A stretch of DNA of 64,000 nt from Chitinophaga costaii (GCF_900094705.1 NZ_FMAR01000002.1:248001-312000), one strand, 5' to 3'. Shown: positions 8,459 through 18,458, counted from the stretch's first letter. The notes: generated from the letters alone by a model not told the origin. Program-made: numbers and translations.

Positions 8459-9988
8459 ATGACCAGAACCGTAACGCTTACCGCCAATGATGGCAGCCAG
8501 GTACAGTACGTAGACACCGGTGCGCCCATGCAGGGCGGCATGAAGGATGTGTACTTCAGTCCAGACAAAACCTACGTGGTAGCGTTTTTCCGCGATAAGT
8601 TTAAGCCCGCAGAATATACCGCGCAGAAGGACAGGCTTACTACCATAACCAATACTTACCGAGAACGCATTTTTAACCAGGCCGGCGGTGATTACTGGAA
8701 AGACCTCTTTTGCTGGCCTACCAAGGTGGTGGAATATAATGGTCTTATTGGAGTGGTGGCGCCTGTGTACCAAAGCAAATTTTTTTTTAAATACGGCTAC
8801 AACCCGGCAGGAGCGGCCATTGCCAGCATTGTGGGTAAGGAAAAGGAAGGCAAGTGGTTTGCTGCGGCGCAATTCCGGAATCATAATTTTAAACTGCACC
8901 TGGACGACCGCGAACTAGGCGACTGGTTTAAGTTTATCCTGGTATGCATTAGAATAGCACGGGCGGTGCGCCGTATGCATGCCGCTGGCCTGGCTCACTC
9001 CGACCTTTCGTATAAAAATGTACTCGTAGATCCCGTGAGCGGCAGCGCTTCCATCATTGACATAGACGGGCTGGTTGTACCCGGCAAATTTCCGCCAGAC
9101 GTGATCGGCACGCCCGACTTCATTGCGCCGGAAGTGATGGCCACCAAACACTTGCCGAAGGAGGATCCTGCCCGCAAACTTCCCAGCATTAGCACCGACC
9201 GGCATGCCCTGGCTGTGATGGTGTATATGTACCTGCTATACCGTCATCCGCTGCGCGGGGGCAAGGTAAATGACCTGGACGCAGAACGGGACGAGGTGCT
9301 TTCTATGGGCGAAAAAGCATTGTTTATTGAGCATCCTACAGACACCTCTAACCGGCCCCGCCTGGATCAAGTGAAACCTACCCACCTGCCCTGGGCAGAT
9401 GTGAACAAACTGCCCTATACGCTGTGTGGCCCCCACCTGAAAGCCTTATTCGACAAGGCTTTTATAAACGGGTTGCACCATCCGGCTGAAAGGCCCACCG
9501 CTGATGATTGGGAAAGCGCCTTGCTGAAAACGGTAGACAGTTTGCAACCCTGCCAAAATCCGCAATGCGCACAGAAATGGTTCGTGTTCGACAACAGCAC
9601 CCAGCCCGTATGCCCTTTCTGCGGTACCCGTTATAAGGGACAACTACCCATTTTAAATTTTTACTGGGCACGCAAGCCCGGTGCCTATGTGCCGGAGAAC
9701 CACCGGCTCATGGTATACCATAATCAATACTTGTATCAATGGCATGTAAACCGTAACATTACACCCAATGAGCGCCTCACCGATGCACAGAAAAAGCCCG
9801 TGGGTTATTTCGTACAACACCAAGGCAACTGGGTGCTGGTAAACCAGGCGATGCCCGACCTGAAAGATGTAACGGCTGATGCGGCCATTCCCATTGGACA
9901 GATGGTAGTATTGAAGGATAACCAGCAACTACTGCTTTCTAAAGATGAAGGAGGCCACCTGGTAATTGTTCAACTTGTAGCGAATTAA
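8459..9988 (+). CDS. Ser/Thr kinase-like protein of the Ter phospho-triad with zinc ribbon
   Basis: 509 residues. A protein-kinase fold: the catalytic loop is HSDLSYKN at residues 180-187 (His and Asp of HRD, with the Asn), the metal site is DIDG at 201-204 in place of DFG, and GTPDFIAPE at 217-225 is the activation segment APE. A late Cys-rich ribbon, CQNPQC then CPFCG, lies near 361-385. The C-terminal 120 residues are beta-rich and unassigned. DIDG in place of DFG occurs in this Ter family and does not by itself imply inactivity. Likely substrates are TerD or the vWA proteins. The phosphatase precedes it by three bases and terC follows after 27. Confidence 0.88.
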   Translation: MTRTVTLTANDGSQVQYVDTGAPMQGGMKDVYFSPDKTYVVAFFRDKFKPAEYTAQKDRLTTITNTYRERIFNQAGGDYWKDLFCWPTKVVEYNGLIGVVAPVYQSKFFFKYGYNPAGAAIASIVGKEKEGKWFAAAQFRNHNFKLHLDDRELGDWFKFILVCIRIARAVRRMHAAGLAHSDLSYKNVLVDPVSGSASIIDIDGLVVPGKFPPDVIGTPDFIAPEVMATKHLPKEDPARKLPSISTDRHALAVMVYMYLLYRHPLRGGKVNDLDAERDEVLSMGEKALFIEHPTDTSNRPRLDQVKPTHLPWADVNKLPYTLCGPHLKALFDKAFINGLHHPAERPTADDWESALLKTVDSLQPCQNPQCAQKWFVFDNSTQPVCPFCGTRYKGQLPILNFYWARKPGAYVPENHRLMVYHNQYLYQWHVNRNITPNERLTDAQKKPVGYFVQHQGNWVLVNQAMPDLKDVTADAAIPIGQMVVLKDNQQLLLSKDEGGHLVIVQLVAN

Positions 9989-10015
9989 ATTAAATTATAC
10001 ACACATTTTCAATTT

Positions 10016-10858
10016 ATGTACGAATTACTCAAACAAATCCTGGATAATCCGTTGCCATCGCTTGCGATAGTGGGCAACCTGATCCTGATTGAGAGCCTGC
10101 TCTCTGTAGACAATGCCGCAGTACTAGCCACTATGGTGATGGACCTGCCTGGCGAAGAACGCAAGCGTGCGCTGCGTTATGGTATTCTCGGTGCTTATGT
10201 GTTCCGTGGCCTGGCGCTGGTATTTGCATCCTTTCTGCTGGGCTTCTGGTGGCTAAAACCATTAGGCGGCCTATACCTGCTATACCTCGTGTACAAATGG
10301 TGGAAAGACAAACATGCCGATAACGACGGAGCGGATGAAACCTTAGATAAAAAACAAAACTGGCTGTACCGCTCTACTGTGGGCGCCCTCGGTAATTTCT
10401 GGGCCACCGTGGCCCTGGTAGAACTGATGGACATGGCTTTTTCTATCGATAACGTATTTGCTGCAGTGGCATTCTCCAAAAACATTCTACTCATTCTTAC
10501 GGGGGTGTTCATCGGTATCCTGGCTATGCGTTTTGTAGCACAGGGTTTTGTAAAGCTGATGGAGAAATACACTTTCCTGGAAACCTGCGCTTTCATTGTA
10601 ATTGCCATCCTGGGCATAAAGTTGGGCCTGTCGGTGTACACGCATTTCTACCCCTGCGCGGGCTTCTCTATATTCATGGAAGGCCACGACGCTTGCCTGG
10701 AGGCCAGTGGCGGCGTACCCCCCGAAGGTCATCACGAAACGGTGTATGGCGATGTGATTACCACGATACTAACGCTGGCTATTTTCTTTGTGCCCATCAT
10801 TACTTCAACGCTTTTCAACTTCCCGAAGAAACATACCGTAAGCAGCACGGAAGAATAA
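10016..10858 (+). CDS. terC: TerC family integral membrane protein
   Basis: 280 residues, mostly membrane helices. The acidic membrane motifs of TerC are present: LIESLLSVDNAAVLAT near residues 24-39 and LMDMAFSIDNVFAAVAFS near 136-155, each with a conserved Asp-Asn pair within a helix. TerC proteins are inner-membrane proteins tied to tellurite resistance and, in other lineages, metal export coupled to secretion. It ends the Ter operon and a bidirectional hairpin terminator follows 17 bases later. The acidic residues within the bilayer suggest cation transport, as proposed for the family. Confidence 0.93.
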   Translation: MYELLKQILDNPLPSLAIVGNLILIESLLSVDNAAVLATMVMDLPGEERKRALRYGILGAYVFRGLALVFASFLLGFWWLKPLGGLYLLYLVYKWWKDKHADNDGADETLDKKQNWLYRSTVGALGNFWATVALVELMDMAFSIDNVFAAVAFSKNILLILTGVFIGILAMRFVAQGFVKLMEKYTFLETCAFIVIAILGIKLGLSVYTHFYPCAGFSIFMEGHDACLEASGGVPPEGHHETVYGDVITTILTLAIFFVPIITSTLFNFPKKHTVSSTEE

Positions 10859-10874
10859 TTTTTTTTAACAGCTA

Positions 10875-10912
10875 AAAAAAGGTTGCACCTCATGTGAAGT
10901 GCAACCTTTTTT
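10875..10912. terminator. Bidirectional terminator between the Ter and urease operons
   Basis: A perfect 13-base stem, AAAAAGGTTGCAC paired with GTGCAACCTTTTT, encloses a short loop. The A and T runs on both sides let it end transcription from terC (+) and from the urease operon (-). Confidence 0.85.
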
Positions 10913-10942
10913 AATGCAAAATTATCTGGAGCTTAAAACATT

Positions 10943-11641
10943 TTACCACCCCAAAAATACCATGCCTGCCCCACAGATCATGATGGTGATTCCACCGAGA
11001 AAATGTAAGTATTTTTCTATGCGCTCCGTGCGGAGCAAGGGGAATCCAAAGTATCCCAGCAACACCATGGTGACCATTGTGGCCAGTGTGAACAGCGTAA
11101 ATACCGACACCAGCAAAAACAAATTCCAATAGGAAGCGCTGGCAGCGGGATGGGCCATAAGAGGTATCAGCGGCTCGCAAGGACCAAAGGCGAAAATGAT
11201 GAACAGCAAAAAAGGGGTTACTTTTTTTCGGTCCGTAGGTTTTACATAATCTCCGTGTTTGTGTGCATACACATACACCTCATCCCCCATCACATCAAAA
11301 TGTTTGTGTGCTGCATTCCGGTGCGCACGCCACAACCCCCACAGCGCGTAGAGGAAGCCAAATGTCAGTAATGCCCAACCAGCAAAGCCGCCACGGATAG
11401 CATCAAACCATCCGATCTTAGACATAGACCAGCCCAGCACGATGGCGCCCACACCCAGGATGATGGAGCCGCTTACATGGCCCAGCCCACACAGCATAGT
11501 CCATAAAATAGTTTTCGTTACCGACCACTGGCGGGCGCGGGAAATGGCGATGAAAGGCACATAATGATCCGGGCCAGACAGGGTGTGCAGGCAGGTATTG
11601 GCAATAGCAGTTACCATCAGGGCGCTCAATCCGGTATTCAT
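10943..11641 (-). CDS. UreH/NicO-like nickel transporter of the urease operon
   Basis: 232 residues, at least five hydrophobic segments. It has HTLSGPDHYVP near residue 18, the His-x-Gly-Pro-Asp-His pattern of UreH and NicO-type nickel transporters, and a second helix pair with FGPCEPLIPLM (Cys-Glu) after a His-rich loop. These proteins move Ni(II) across the inner membrane. Its start overlaps the ureD stop as ATGA, and it is the last gene of the operon, so supplying nickel for urease maturation is the natural role. Related to the TauE/SafE-like fold group; the exact family is not certain. Confidence 0.82.
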   Translation of the reverse strand: MNTGLSALMVTAIANTCLHTLSGPDHYVPFIAISRARQWSVTKTILWTMLCGLGHVSGSIILGVGAIVLGWSMSKIGWFDAIRGGFAGWALLTFGFLYALWGLWRAHRNAAHKHFDVMGDEVYVYAHKHGDYVKPTDRKKVTPFLLFIIFAFGPCEPLIPLMAHPAASASYWNLFLLVSVFTLFTLATMVTMVLLGYFGFPLLRTERIEKYLHFLGGITIMICGAGMVFLGW

Positions 11642-12426
11642 ACTACGATTTTCGGGTCCGCCAGCAGTTGGGCTGCGCGGGTTATTTTATCTTTTAATTG
11701 TTCACCGCCCTCTCCCAGTATGCGAAGCATTAACCCATGATAGGCTGTGCGGCTAATGCCTATTGCTACCTGTTCATCTGCTGCAAACAGATGGTACAGG
11801 GCATCTGCGTGTGCGTTCATATCCGCCTGTTCATCAAAGCAGAACAGGCTGGCCTGGTGGGTAAAGCCTTCCTGTTGCCCCATCCCGGAAAGCGGCCATC
11901 GCTGTGGTTCCAGCCAGAGATTGTCGCGTAGCACCAGTTTGTTTTTCCAGTATACTTCCGTGAGGTTTTGATAGCGGGTGAAGGCAAATATTTCTCCATT
12001 CAGTTTGCGTCCGCAGGTAACGATCTCACTCCATAGCAGGCGGGCATTAGCTTGCAAACGGATTTCCGTATGTCCTGTAAAAACGGATTTTGCTTGTGGA
12101 ACGGTAGGGTGGGGCAGGTAATGCAACGCTGCACCGGCGCCTACCGCTACGTGTATCCGTTGCTGTGCGCCCTGCTCCATGGTAAAGAGGCGTTGATAAG
12201 ACTGGGTTTGCAATTGCAACTGTGCACCGTCGTGTACTGTTATTTTCCAATCATACACATCGCCTTCCAGCATGCCGGGTGAGGCACTCATGATCACCAG
12301 GGGCAGCAGCGGAGCGGTTTTGTCTTCGCGGATGTTGGCCACCTTAAAAGGGCGGGTGCAGTAGGCTTGCTGTAGGTACGTTTTCCCTTCGCGCTGGCCG
12401 GCTTCTATATGCAGTTCGCAGATCAT
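11638..12426 (-). CDS. ureD: Urease accessory protein UreD
   Basis: About 262 residues from [11 protein letters not shown] take the ATG at 12426 over the longer frame reaching 12474 because it overlaps the ureG stop as ATGA and gives the usual UreD length. Typical UreD pieces are present: [15 protein letters not shown], the [10 protein letters not shown] strand and [15 protein letters not shown]. UreD (UreH in some organisms) forms the complex with UreF and UreG that loads nickel into the urease active site. It follows ureG and is followed by the transporter with an ATGA overlap. Confidence 0.93.
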   Translation of the reverse strand: MICELHIEAGQREGKTYLQQAYCTRPFKVANIREDKTAPLLPLVIMSASPGMLEGDVYDWKITVHDGAQLQLQTQSYQRLFTMEQGAQQRIHVAVGAGAALHYLPHPTVPQAKSVFTGHTEIRLQANARLLWSEIVTCGRKLNGEIFAFTRYQNLTEVYWKNKLVLRDNLWLEPQRWPLSGMGQQEGFTHQASLFCFDEQADMNAHADALYHLFAADEQVAIGISRTAYHGLMLRILGEGGEQLKDKITRAAQLLADPKIVV

Positions 12427-13052
12427 GTTGTTGCCTCCGCCACGTCTTCCAGCAGGCCGTATTGCTTTATCCACCGGATTACTTCCGGGAGGCCGCTGCC
12501 CTTCATCAAATCTGTAAAAATAAAGGGGCGGTCTTGCCGCATCTTGCGGGCATCGCGCTCCATTACTTCCAGGCTGGCATGTACGTAAGGAGCCAGGTCT
12601 ATTTTATTAATCACGAGTAAGTCACTGCGGATGATGCCGGGACCACCTTTGCGGGGAATTTTATCGCCTTCTGCCACGTCTATCACGAAGATGGTCACGT
12701 CTGCCAGGTCGGGGCTGAAGGTGGCAGAAAGGTTGTCGCCGCCACTTTCAATGAATACGATCTCGATGTCGGGGAAACGGGTGATGATTTCCTCCACGGC
12801 TTCCAGGTTCATGCTGGCGTCTTCACGGATAGCGGTATGCGGGCAGCCCCCGGTTTCTACACCTATGATGCGCGCAGCCGGCAGGGTGCTGTTTTTCGTG
12901 AGAAACTCTGCGTCTTCTTTCGTATAAATATCGTTGGTGATAACGCCTAGGCTATACTGCCCGGCCAGTTGCCGCGTAAGTCTTTCAATAAGGGCTGTTT
13001 TGCCGGAACCTACCGGGCCGGCTACGCCTATTTTAATATATTTTCTTTCCAT
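12423..13052 (-). CDS. ureG: Urease accessory GTPase UreG
   Basis: 209 residues. The P-loop GPVGSGKT (12-19) and switch-type [12 protein letters not shown], the [11 protein letters not shown] stretch with its Cys-Pro-His nickel site, the VFIESGGDN Walker B region and the NKID guanine-binding motif are all present. UreG hydrolyses GTP to drive nickel insertion into urease, with UreD, UreE and UreF. Its stop overlaps ureD as ATGA, and ureF lies 12 bases upstream. A textbook member. Confidence 0.96.
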   Translation of the reverse strand: MERKYIKIGVAGPVGSGKTALIERLTRQLAGQYSLGVITNDIYTKEDAEFLTKNSTLPAARIIGVETGGCPHTAIREDASMNLEAVEEIITRFPDIEIVFIESGGDNLSATFSPDLADVTIFVIDVAEGDKIPRKGGPGIIRSDLLVINKIDLAPYVHASLEVMERDARKMRQDRPFIFTDLMKGSGLPEVIRWIKQYGLLEDVAEATT

Positions 13053-13064
13053 GTTGTAAAGTTT

Positions 13065-13748
13065 TTAAGACATGTATAGCCGCGAATACAATCGCTCGTG
13101 CTGCATGCCGCGAATGTCAAAGCCCACGTTGCAACGCCCCAGGATGTCCGGGTCTGGCTCCAGGGTGCTTGCGGTAAGTTCATGAATAAGGGGTTGCAGC
13201 CGGAACAATAATTGTTGACCATCCAGTTGTCCCAGCGGTATTAGCTTCACGCAATTAGTCACCATACCGGCGGCAGCATTGTAAAAAAATGCAGTGACCG
13301 CCTCTGGTTTGGGTATGCCTAACGCAAACGCATACACGCCAAATGCAATGCAATAATGGCCAGTCGCCTGTTGGGTTTTAATGGCCTGTGCATAAGCCTC
13401 CGCTATGCCGGATGGCTGTAGCGTGCGGAATATTTTTATAAGCCGCAGTCCCAGTTTTTTGCTGGCTTCCCGCATTTCGCGTGCAGTCTTCAGGGCAGTG
13501 CATTGCTCGTCGAGGTGTAGCAGTGGGGTAAGCCCGTTGGCGGCGGCGTCGTAGGCCAGGCTCATATAAGCGGCATCGTTATAGGCCAGGTTGGCGCTGA
13601 GCATTTGCCGTATCCAAGCATCTGCCGAAGGCGCGTCCTTTACCATATTTTGCTGCACGTAGGTTTCTAGCCCCGCACTGTGGGAGAAGCCGCCTACTGG
13701 CAGGGCCGGGTCAGTAAGCTGGAGCAGGTGAAGCAAGTAGGCTGGCAT
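13065..13748 (-). CDS. ureF: Urease accessory protein UreF
   Basis: 227 residues, all-helical. Family landmarks are LTDPALPVGGFSHSAGLETYVQ near residues 12-33 and the C-terminal LDGQQLLFRLQPLI and the RLYMS ending. UreF binds UreD and UreG and gates GTP hydrolysis in the nickel-loading complex. It lies between ureE (2 bases upstream) and ureG. Nothing unusual apart from a slightly long N-terminal hydrophobic segment. Confidence 0.93.
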   Translation of the reverse strand: MPAYLLHLLQLTDPALPVGGFSHSAGLETYVQQNMVKDAPSADAWIRQMLSANLAYNDAAYMSLAYDAAANGLTPLLHLDEQCTALKTAREMREASKKLGLRLIKIFRTLQPSGIAEAYAQAIKTQQATGHYCIAFGVYAFALGIPKPEAVTAFFYNAAAGMVTNCVKLIPLGQLDGQQLLFRLQPLIHELTASTLEPDPDILGRCNVGFDIRGMQHERLYSRLYMS

Positions 13749-13750
13749 AA

Positions 13751-14254
13751 TTATTTGCTTGTAATGTTCAAGATTTTAGAGAGCAGCGAGCCGCCGCTGT
13801 CGCCATGTGTATGCGGCGTTACATTGCTGCGTAAGGCATTGGTAAGTTTGCGCTCCGCGCGTGCCGGCGCATACCCCGATGCTTCCAGCCAGCGAAACAG
13901 GGGGGCCTCGTAGGGTACCAGTACTTCCGCTCCTTGTATAAAAAGCGGCAGGTGTTTGTTGCCGATCTCATAACAGATGGTTCCCATTTCCAGCATGGAG
14001 GCAGGCATTAGCACAATGGCTTCACAGGGCTGTATCTCAACCACCACGGCGCGGGCATTGTCAATAAAAACAATATCCCCGTCTTGCAGGTTTGGATTTT
14101 CCTGCAAAAAGCGGAATGCCAGCTCCTGCCCGCCCCTGCTTCGTTTGCGCTGTATGCGCTTATGGGTTTCAAACCATTCCAGCGGCAGTATATCTATCTC
14201 TTTTCCTTCCAGTGCCTGGGTGGCTATATTGCCGGAAATGGATTGAATGATCAT
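13751..14254 (-). CDS. ureE: Urease nickel-chaperone UreE
   Basis: 167 residues. The N-terminal half is the peptide-binding-like beta domain; the C-terminal half holds the metal-binding ferredoxin-like fold with GNKHLPLF. Near the end is a short HTHGDSGG stretch, a modest nickel-binding tail, not the long poly-His tail of some UreE proteins. UreE carries nickel to the UreDFG complex. It sits between ureC and ureF with small gaps. The TGA of ureC is 34 bases upstream. Confidence 0.92.
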   Translation of the reverse strand: MIIQSISGNIATQALEGKEIDILPLEWFETHKRIQRKRSRGGQELAFRFLQENPNLQDGDIVFIDNARAVVVEIQPCEAIVLMPASMLEMGTICYEIGNKHLPLFIQGAEVLVPYEAPLFRWLEASGYAPARAERKLTNALRSNVTPHTHGDSGGSLLSKILNITSK

Positions 14255-14288
14255 AATAACAAATTATAAACAGGGTTGTGAAAACCGG

Positions 14289-16010
14289 TTAAAACAAGAA
14301 GTAACGTTGTGCCAGCGGTACTACGCTTACGGGCTCACAGGTAATTTTCTCTCCATTTACCCGCACTTCATAATTCTCCGGGTTCACGGTGATCTCCGGG
14401 GTCTGGTCGTTGTGAATAAGATCTTTCTTGCTTATGGTTCTACAACCTTTTACGGGCAGCAGCATCTTTTGCAGACCATAACCTTTCACCATGCCATTGT
14501 CCAGGGAGGCCTGCGATACGAAGGTGGCGCAGGTCTTAAACAAAGCCTTGCCATAAGCGCCAAACATGGGCCGGTAAATAACCGGCTGGGGCGTGGGGAT
14601 GGAGGCATTTGGATCGCCCATGCGGGCGCTGATAATCATGCCGCCTTTGATAATCAATTCCGGTTTAGCGCCAAACAGGGCGGGTTTCCACAGCACAATG
14701 TCTGCTAGTTTGCCCGGTTCCAGCGAGCCTACATATTGCGCAATACCGTGTGTGATAGCGGGGTTAATGGTGTACTTGGCCACGTATCTTTTTGCACGGA
14801 AATTATCGTTATTGTGGGCCGCATCTTCCGGCAGGGCGCCACGTTGTTGTTTCATCTTGTCTGCCGTTTGCCAGGTGCGGGTAATCACCTCTCCCACGCG
14901 GCCCATGGCCTGCGAGTCTGAACTCATCATACTAAATACGCCCATATCGTGCAGGATATCTTCTGCGGCAATAGTTTCTGGGCGTATGCGGGAATCGGCG
15001 AAGGATACATCTTCCGGTGAATTTTTATCCAGGTGATGACATACCATGAGCATATCCAGGTGTTCATCAATTGTATTTACCGTAAAAGGGCGGGTAGGGT
15101 TGGTAGAAGATGGCAGGATGTTCTGGAACATGGCTGCGCGGATGATATCCGGCGCATGTCCTCCGCCGGCGCCCTCGGTGTGGTAAGTATGGATTACCCG
15201 CCCGTTTATGGCGCGCAGGGTATCTTCTAAAAATCCGGATTCGTTCAGCGTATCGGTGTGAATGGCTACCTGCACATCGTAAGCATCTGCCACCTGCAAA
15301 GCTGCGTCTATGGTGGCGGGTGTAGAACCCCAGTCTTCATGGATCTTCAGGCCCAGTGCTCCGGCCTCCACCTGTTCCCGCAGGGGCGGCAGGGAGGAAA
15401 CGTTGCCTTTGCCGAGGAAGCCCAGGTTCATGGGAAAGGCGTCTGCGCTTTCCAGCATTTTCTGGATGTTCCAGGCGCCGGGTGTTACCGTGGTGGCGTT
15501 AGTACCGTCTGCCGGCCCGGTGCCACCGCCAATCATGGTGGTGATGCCGCTGTACAGGGCATGGTCTATTTGCTGCGGGCTTATAAAATGAATATGGGTA
15601 TCAATGCCGCCGGCAGTAGCAATAAGTCCGGCGCCGCCATGTACTTCGGTGCTGGCGCCAATGATCATGTTAGGGCTTACGCCGTCCATGGTGTCGGGGT
15701 TTCCAGCCTTGCCAATGCCTACAATCTTTCCATCTTTAATGCCAATGTCTGCCTTTACAATGCCCCAGTGGTCAATGATCATCACGCTGGTGATCACGAA
15801 ATCCAACACACCCTCTGCGCGGGTGGCGTTACTGTTCTGCGCCATGCCGTCGCGGATGGTTTTGCCCCCGCCAAATTTGGCCTCCTCGCCATACACGGCA
15901 AAGTCTTTCTCTATTTCCACGATAATGCCGGTATCGCCCAGGCGCACTTTGTCGCCGGTGGTAGGGCCGTACATATTGGCATATTTAATTTTATTTATCT
16001 GCAAGCTCAT
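14289..16010 (-). CDS. ureC: Urease alpha subunit UreC
   Basis: 573 residues, the usual length. The active-site elements are complete: the [10 protein letters not shown] histidine pair, [11 protein letters not shown] with the carbamylated Lys, the [10 protein letters not shown] histidine, [15 protein letters not shown], and [16 protein letters not shown] with the aspartate. The enzyme hydrolyses urea to ammonia and carbamate with two nickel ions in an alpha-beta-gamma complex. The start at 16010 overlaps the ureB stop as ATGA. Ammonia generation for nitrogen supply is the likely use. Confidence 0.98.
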   Translation of the reverse strand: MSLQINKIKYANMYGPTTGDKVRLGDTGIIVEIEKDFAVYGEEAKFGGGKTIRDGMAQNSNATRAEGVLDFVITSVMIIDHWGIVKADIGIKDGKIVGIGKAGNPDTMDGVSPNMIIGASTEVHGGAGLIATAGGIDTHIHFISPQQIDHALYSGITTMIGGGTGPADGTNATTVTPGAWNIQKMLESADAFPMNLGFLGKGNVSSLPPLREQVEAGALGLKIHEDWGSTPATIDAALQVADAYDVQVAIHTDTLNESGFLEDTLRAINGRVIHTYHTEGAGGGHAPDIIRAAMFQNILPSSTNPTRPFTVNTIDEHLDMLMVCHHLDKNSPEDVSFADSRIRPETIAAEDILHDMGVFSMMSSDSQAMGRVGEVITRTWQTADKMKQQRGALPEDAAHNNDNFRAKRYVAKYTINPAITHGIAQYVGSLEPGKLADIVLWKPALFGAKPELIIKGGMIISARMGDPNASIPTPQPVIYRPMFGAYGKALFKTCATFVSQASLDNGMVKGYGLQKMLLPVKGCRTISKKDLIHNDQTPEITVNPENYEVRVNGEKITCEPVSVVPLAQRYFLF

Positions 16011-16381
16011 ACCGTTTTATTTTTGAAGTGCTGTGGGGTAAGTTGGTCAAAAGCTTTTTGGCGGATAGCTGCATTGGCTACATTGCCATTCACGAGGTTA
16101 TTGTGTCCCTGTGCGATGTGGCGCCCGCCAAGGGCTACCAGTTCCACGGCTTTTTGTTCGCCAGGCTCAAAGCGTACGGCGGTGCCGGCGGCAATGTTCA
16201 AACGCATGCCAAAAGCCGTTTCCCGGTTAAATTCCAGTTGGCGGTTCACCTCAAAAAAGTGGTAGTGTGAGCCAATCTGTACGGGCCGGTCGCCGGTATT
16301 TACAACAGTTACCTGCGCGGTGTGCAGGCCTTGGTTGCATACAATATTTCCGGGAGCAATGAAGTATTCACCTGGGATCAT
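16007..16381 (-). CDS. ureB: Urease beta subunit UreB
   Basis: 124 residues from [13 protein letters not shown]; the ATG at 16381 is chosen over a frame extension to 16408 because family members begin MIPGE. Motifs seen include [19 protein letters not shown], which is diagnostic, and the [15 protein letters not shown] stretch. UreB is the middle-sized structural subunit that packs against UreC. It overlaps ureC as ATGA. Separate ureA and ureB genes are the typical bacterial arrangement. Confidence 0.95.
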   Translation of the reverse strand: MIPGEYFIAPGNIVCNQGLHTAQVTVVNTGDRPVQIGSHYHFFEVNRQLEFNRETAFGMRLNIAAGTAVRFEPGEQKAVELVALGGRHIAQGHNNLVNGNVANAAIRQKAFDQLTPQHFKNKTV

Positions 16382-16488
16382 AAGGATTGTATTAATTATA
16401 CTGTACAAGGTAGGTTGTTCAGCGTTTGGTAAGTGATAAATGTAATATAGCTGCCATGCCGGGTGGTAATTGTTTCTTTTATTAGGCC

Positions 16489-16791
16489 TTACCGGATTGG
16501 GTCATGCACGGTTACGAGTTTGGTACCATCCGGGAAGGTGGCTTCTATTTGCACTTCCTGTATCATTTCCGGGATGCCTTCCATCACGTCTGCACGGGTA
16601 AGGATGGTGGCACCATATTGCATGAGCGACGCTACAGACTGCCCGTCGCGGGCGGCTTCCTGGAGGCGGCTGCTGATTAGGGCGATGGCTTCGGGATAAT
16701 TGAGTTTTAGCCCGCGCGCCTTGCGTTTCTCCGCCAGTTCGCCGGCCAGAAATAGCAGTAGCTTTTCGGTTTCCCTTGCTGTTAAATGCAT
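16489..16791 (-). CDS. ureA: Urease gamma subunit UreA
   Basis: 100 residues, the standard UreA size. It begins [23 protein letters not shown] and contains [15 protein letters not shown] and [18 protein letters not shown], matching the family end to end. It is the first gene of the minus-strand urease operon; a strong hairpin terminator upstream (16873-16908) isolates it from the aminotransferase gene, so its own promoter should lie in 16792-16872. I do not see a clear TAnnTTTG there. Confidence 0.97.
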   Translation of the reverse strand: MHLTARETEKLLLFLAGELAEKRKARGLKLNYPEAIALISSRLQEAARDGQSVASLMQYGATILTRADVMEGIPEMIQEVQIEATFPDGTKLVTVHDPIR

Positions 16792-16872
16792 ATATCTATA
16801 ATTAAGTGATGGCTGTTGGATGATGGCATTACAAATAAATTTATGTTTATTAATGCAGGCATTAAGCTATAA

Positions 16873-16908
16873 AAAAATCCGGTTACTGATACCAGTAACC
16901 GGATTTTT
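16873..16908. terminator. Terminator separating the aminotransferase from ureA
   Basis: A 16-base perfect stem, AAAAATCCGGTTACTG with CAGTAACCGGATTTTT, around a four-base loop. It lies after the aminotransferase stop and before ureA on the minus strand, and has U-tract potential in both directions. Confidence 0.87.
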
Positions 16909-16941
16909 ATTATTTCCATCCCCATTTCGCGGGGTAATTGA

Positions 16942-18201
16942 CTATTTCAATTTTTCCAGTGCATTTTTTAACTGGGTAAGCATGGATGGTATTTCTTCCT
17001 TCACGCAAGTACCCACGCTCAGGCGATACCAGGGCGAATTTTTTGCCGCGCCAAAGGCTACAAAGGGTACCAGGCCCAGTTTGGCTTCGTTTAGAATGTA
17101 GGAAGTAACGGCTGCCTGGTCTGCCAGCAGGCTGCCATCTGCCGTGGTTTTTCCCACCAGGTCAAATTTCAGGGTGAGGTAAATGGCGGCCTGCGGAGCA
17201 ATGGAATCTACCTGGTGGCCGGCGGCTTTCAAGGACTGGAAGCCTTCGTGGATACTGAACAATCTTTCTTCTATCTCGCCTTTAAAGTGGGCCAGGTAAG
17301 AATCTATATTTTCTTTTTGCACCAGGTATTTGGCGGCGGCTTTTTGTTCGGCCATCGGACTCCAGGCGCCTACATGCGAAAGGATAGATTTCATTTTGCT
17401 GATCACATGTTTGGGGCCCAGTGCCCAGCCTACCCGCACGCCGGTGGCGGCAAAGGATTTGCTCATCCCGTCGATGAAGATAGTATAGTCGCGCAGTGCT
17501 GGGCGGAGGCCCACAGGTGTGTAGTGTTTAGTTTGGGCAAAAGTAAGTACCCAATACATTTGGTCAAACAAAATGTAAAGGGGTTTTTCATCCTCGCTGC
17601 GGGATTTATTTTCTGCGATCACCAGGTCGCAGATGTCTTCTAGTTGCTGCTTGCCAAACGCGGTGCCGGTGGGGTTCTGCGGGGAGCATAAGGCCAGCAG
17701 GGTAGCGCCTTTCAGCAGGGGCTTCAGTTCTGCCGCAGTGGGCATGAAGTCGTTTTCCGCCTTGGTTTCCAGCACCACATGCTCGGCTTCCAGAAAATGT
17801 GTATAGTGATTATTATTCCACGAAGGCGTAGCATACACGATCTTTTCGCCACGATCTACAATGGTACGGTAGGTTGCATAAATAATAGGACGGCCTCCGC
17901 AGGAAATCACGATCTCGGAAGCGGGATCGTAGCGCAGGCCTTCGCGCGTGTCAATAAATTCGCTCACTGCTTTACGCAGTTCGGGAATACCATCTGCGGG
18001 CGGATAGTTCGTATAATGATCGCGGTAGGCATTCACAATTTCCTGTTCAAATGCTGCAGGAATAGGAAAAATTTTTGGGTCAAAATCACCGATGGTAAAG
18101 TTGTATATTTTTTCTCCTTTTGCTATCTTTTCCTTGATCTCACTGGCCAGTTTAATAATTTCAGATCCAATCAGTGTCTCCGCTAAATGAGATAGTTTCA
18201 T
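16942..18201 (-). CDS. PLP-dependent class I/II aminotransferase
   Basis: 419 residues of fold type I. The Schiff-base lysine is in DGMSKSFAATGVRVGWALG, the cofactor-binding region includes SPQNPTGTAF and ILFDQMYWVL, and the substrate-binding arginine is in YRLSVGTC. The N-terminus MKLSHLAETLIGSEIIKL fits aspartate-type aminotransferases. These move an amino group between amino acids and oxo acids using pyridoxal phosphate; the exact substrate is not clear. It is a single-gene unit with terminators at 16873 and a TAnnTTTG promoter element upstream. Confidence 0.9.
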   Translation of the reverse strand: MKLSHLAETLIGSEIIKLASEIKEKIAKGEKIYNFTIGDFDPKIFPIPAAFEQEIVNAYRDHYTNYPPADGIPELRKAVSEFIDTREGLRYDPASEIVISCGGRPIIYATYRTIVDRGEKIVYATPSWNNNHYTHFLEAEHVVLETKAENDFMPTAAELKPLLKGATLLALCSPQNPTGTAFGKQQLEDICDLVIAENKSRSEDEKPLYILFDQMYWVLTFAQTKHYTPVGLRPALRDYTIFIDGMSKSFAATGVRVGWALGPKHVISKMKSILSHVGAWSPMAEQKAAAKYLVQKENIDSYLAHFKGEIEERLFSIHEGFQSLKAAGHQVDSIAPQAAIYLTLKFDLVGKTTADGSLLADQAAVTSYILNEAKLGLVPFVAFGAAKNSPWYRLSVGTCVKEEIPSMLTQLKNALEKLK

Positions 18202-18237
18202 AATCCTGGATTTTTATGTGAGCAATTTATGCGAGCG

Positions 18238-18245
18238 CAAAGGTA
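18238..18245 (-). promoter_or_regulatory. -7 element for the aminotransferase gene
   Basis: On the minus strand this reads TACCTTTG, matching TAnnTTTG, and is 37 bases before the start codon at 18201. The -33 region is not a good match. Confidence 0.5.
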
Positions 18246-18458
18246 ACTGATTTGAAAGTAGATTGAATGAATGGGTGCTTTCTTTTTAGATTGTTTAAGA
18301 AAATGACTATATTATTGCAGTTTCATAAAAGAGTACGGCTGTTTTTATAAACGCCTGCCAGCACCATCATTGCCCGCTAATCAACGGGCGCGGCACCTGT
18401 TGGGAGATAAGTTCCTGCAACCAATTGCAGGGCCGGTGCAGCATATAACAAAACTTTC

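Noticed and set aside
15258-16265. 335-codon open frame opposite ureC and ureB
   Set aside because: It lies across two well-supported urease genes on the other strand and reads as low-complexity shadow sequence.
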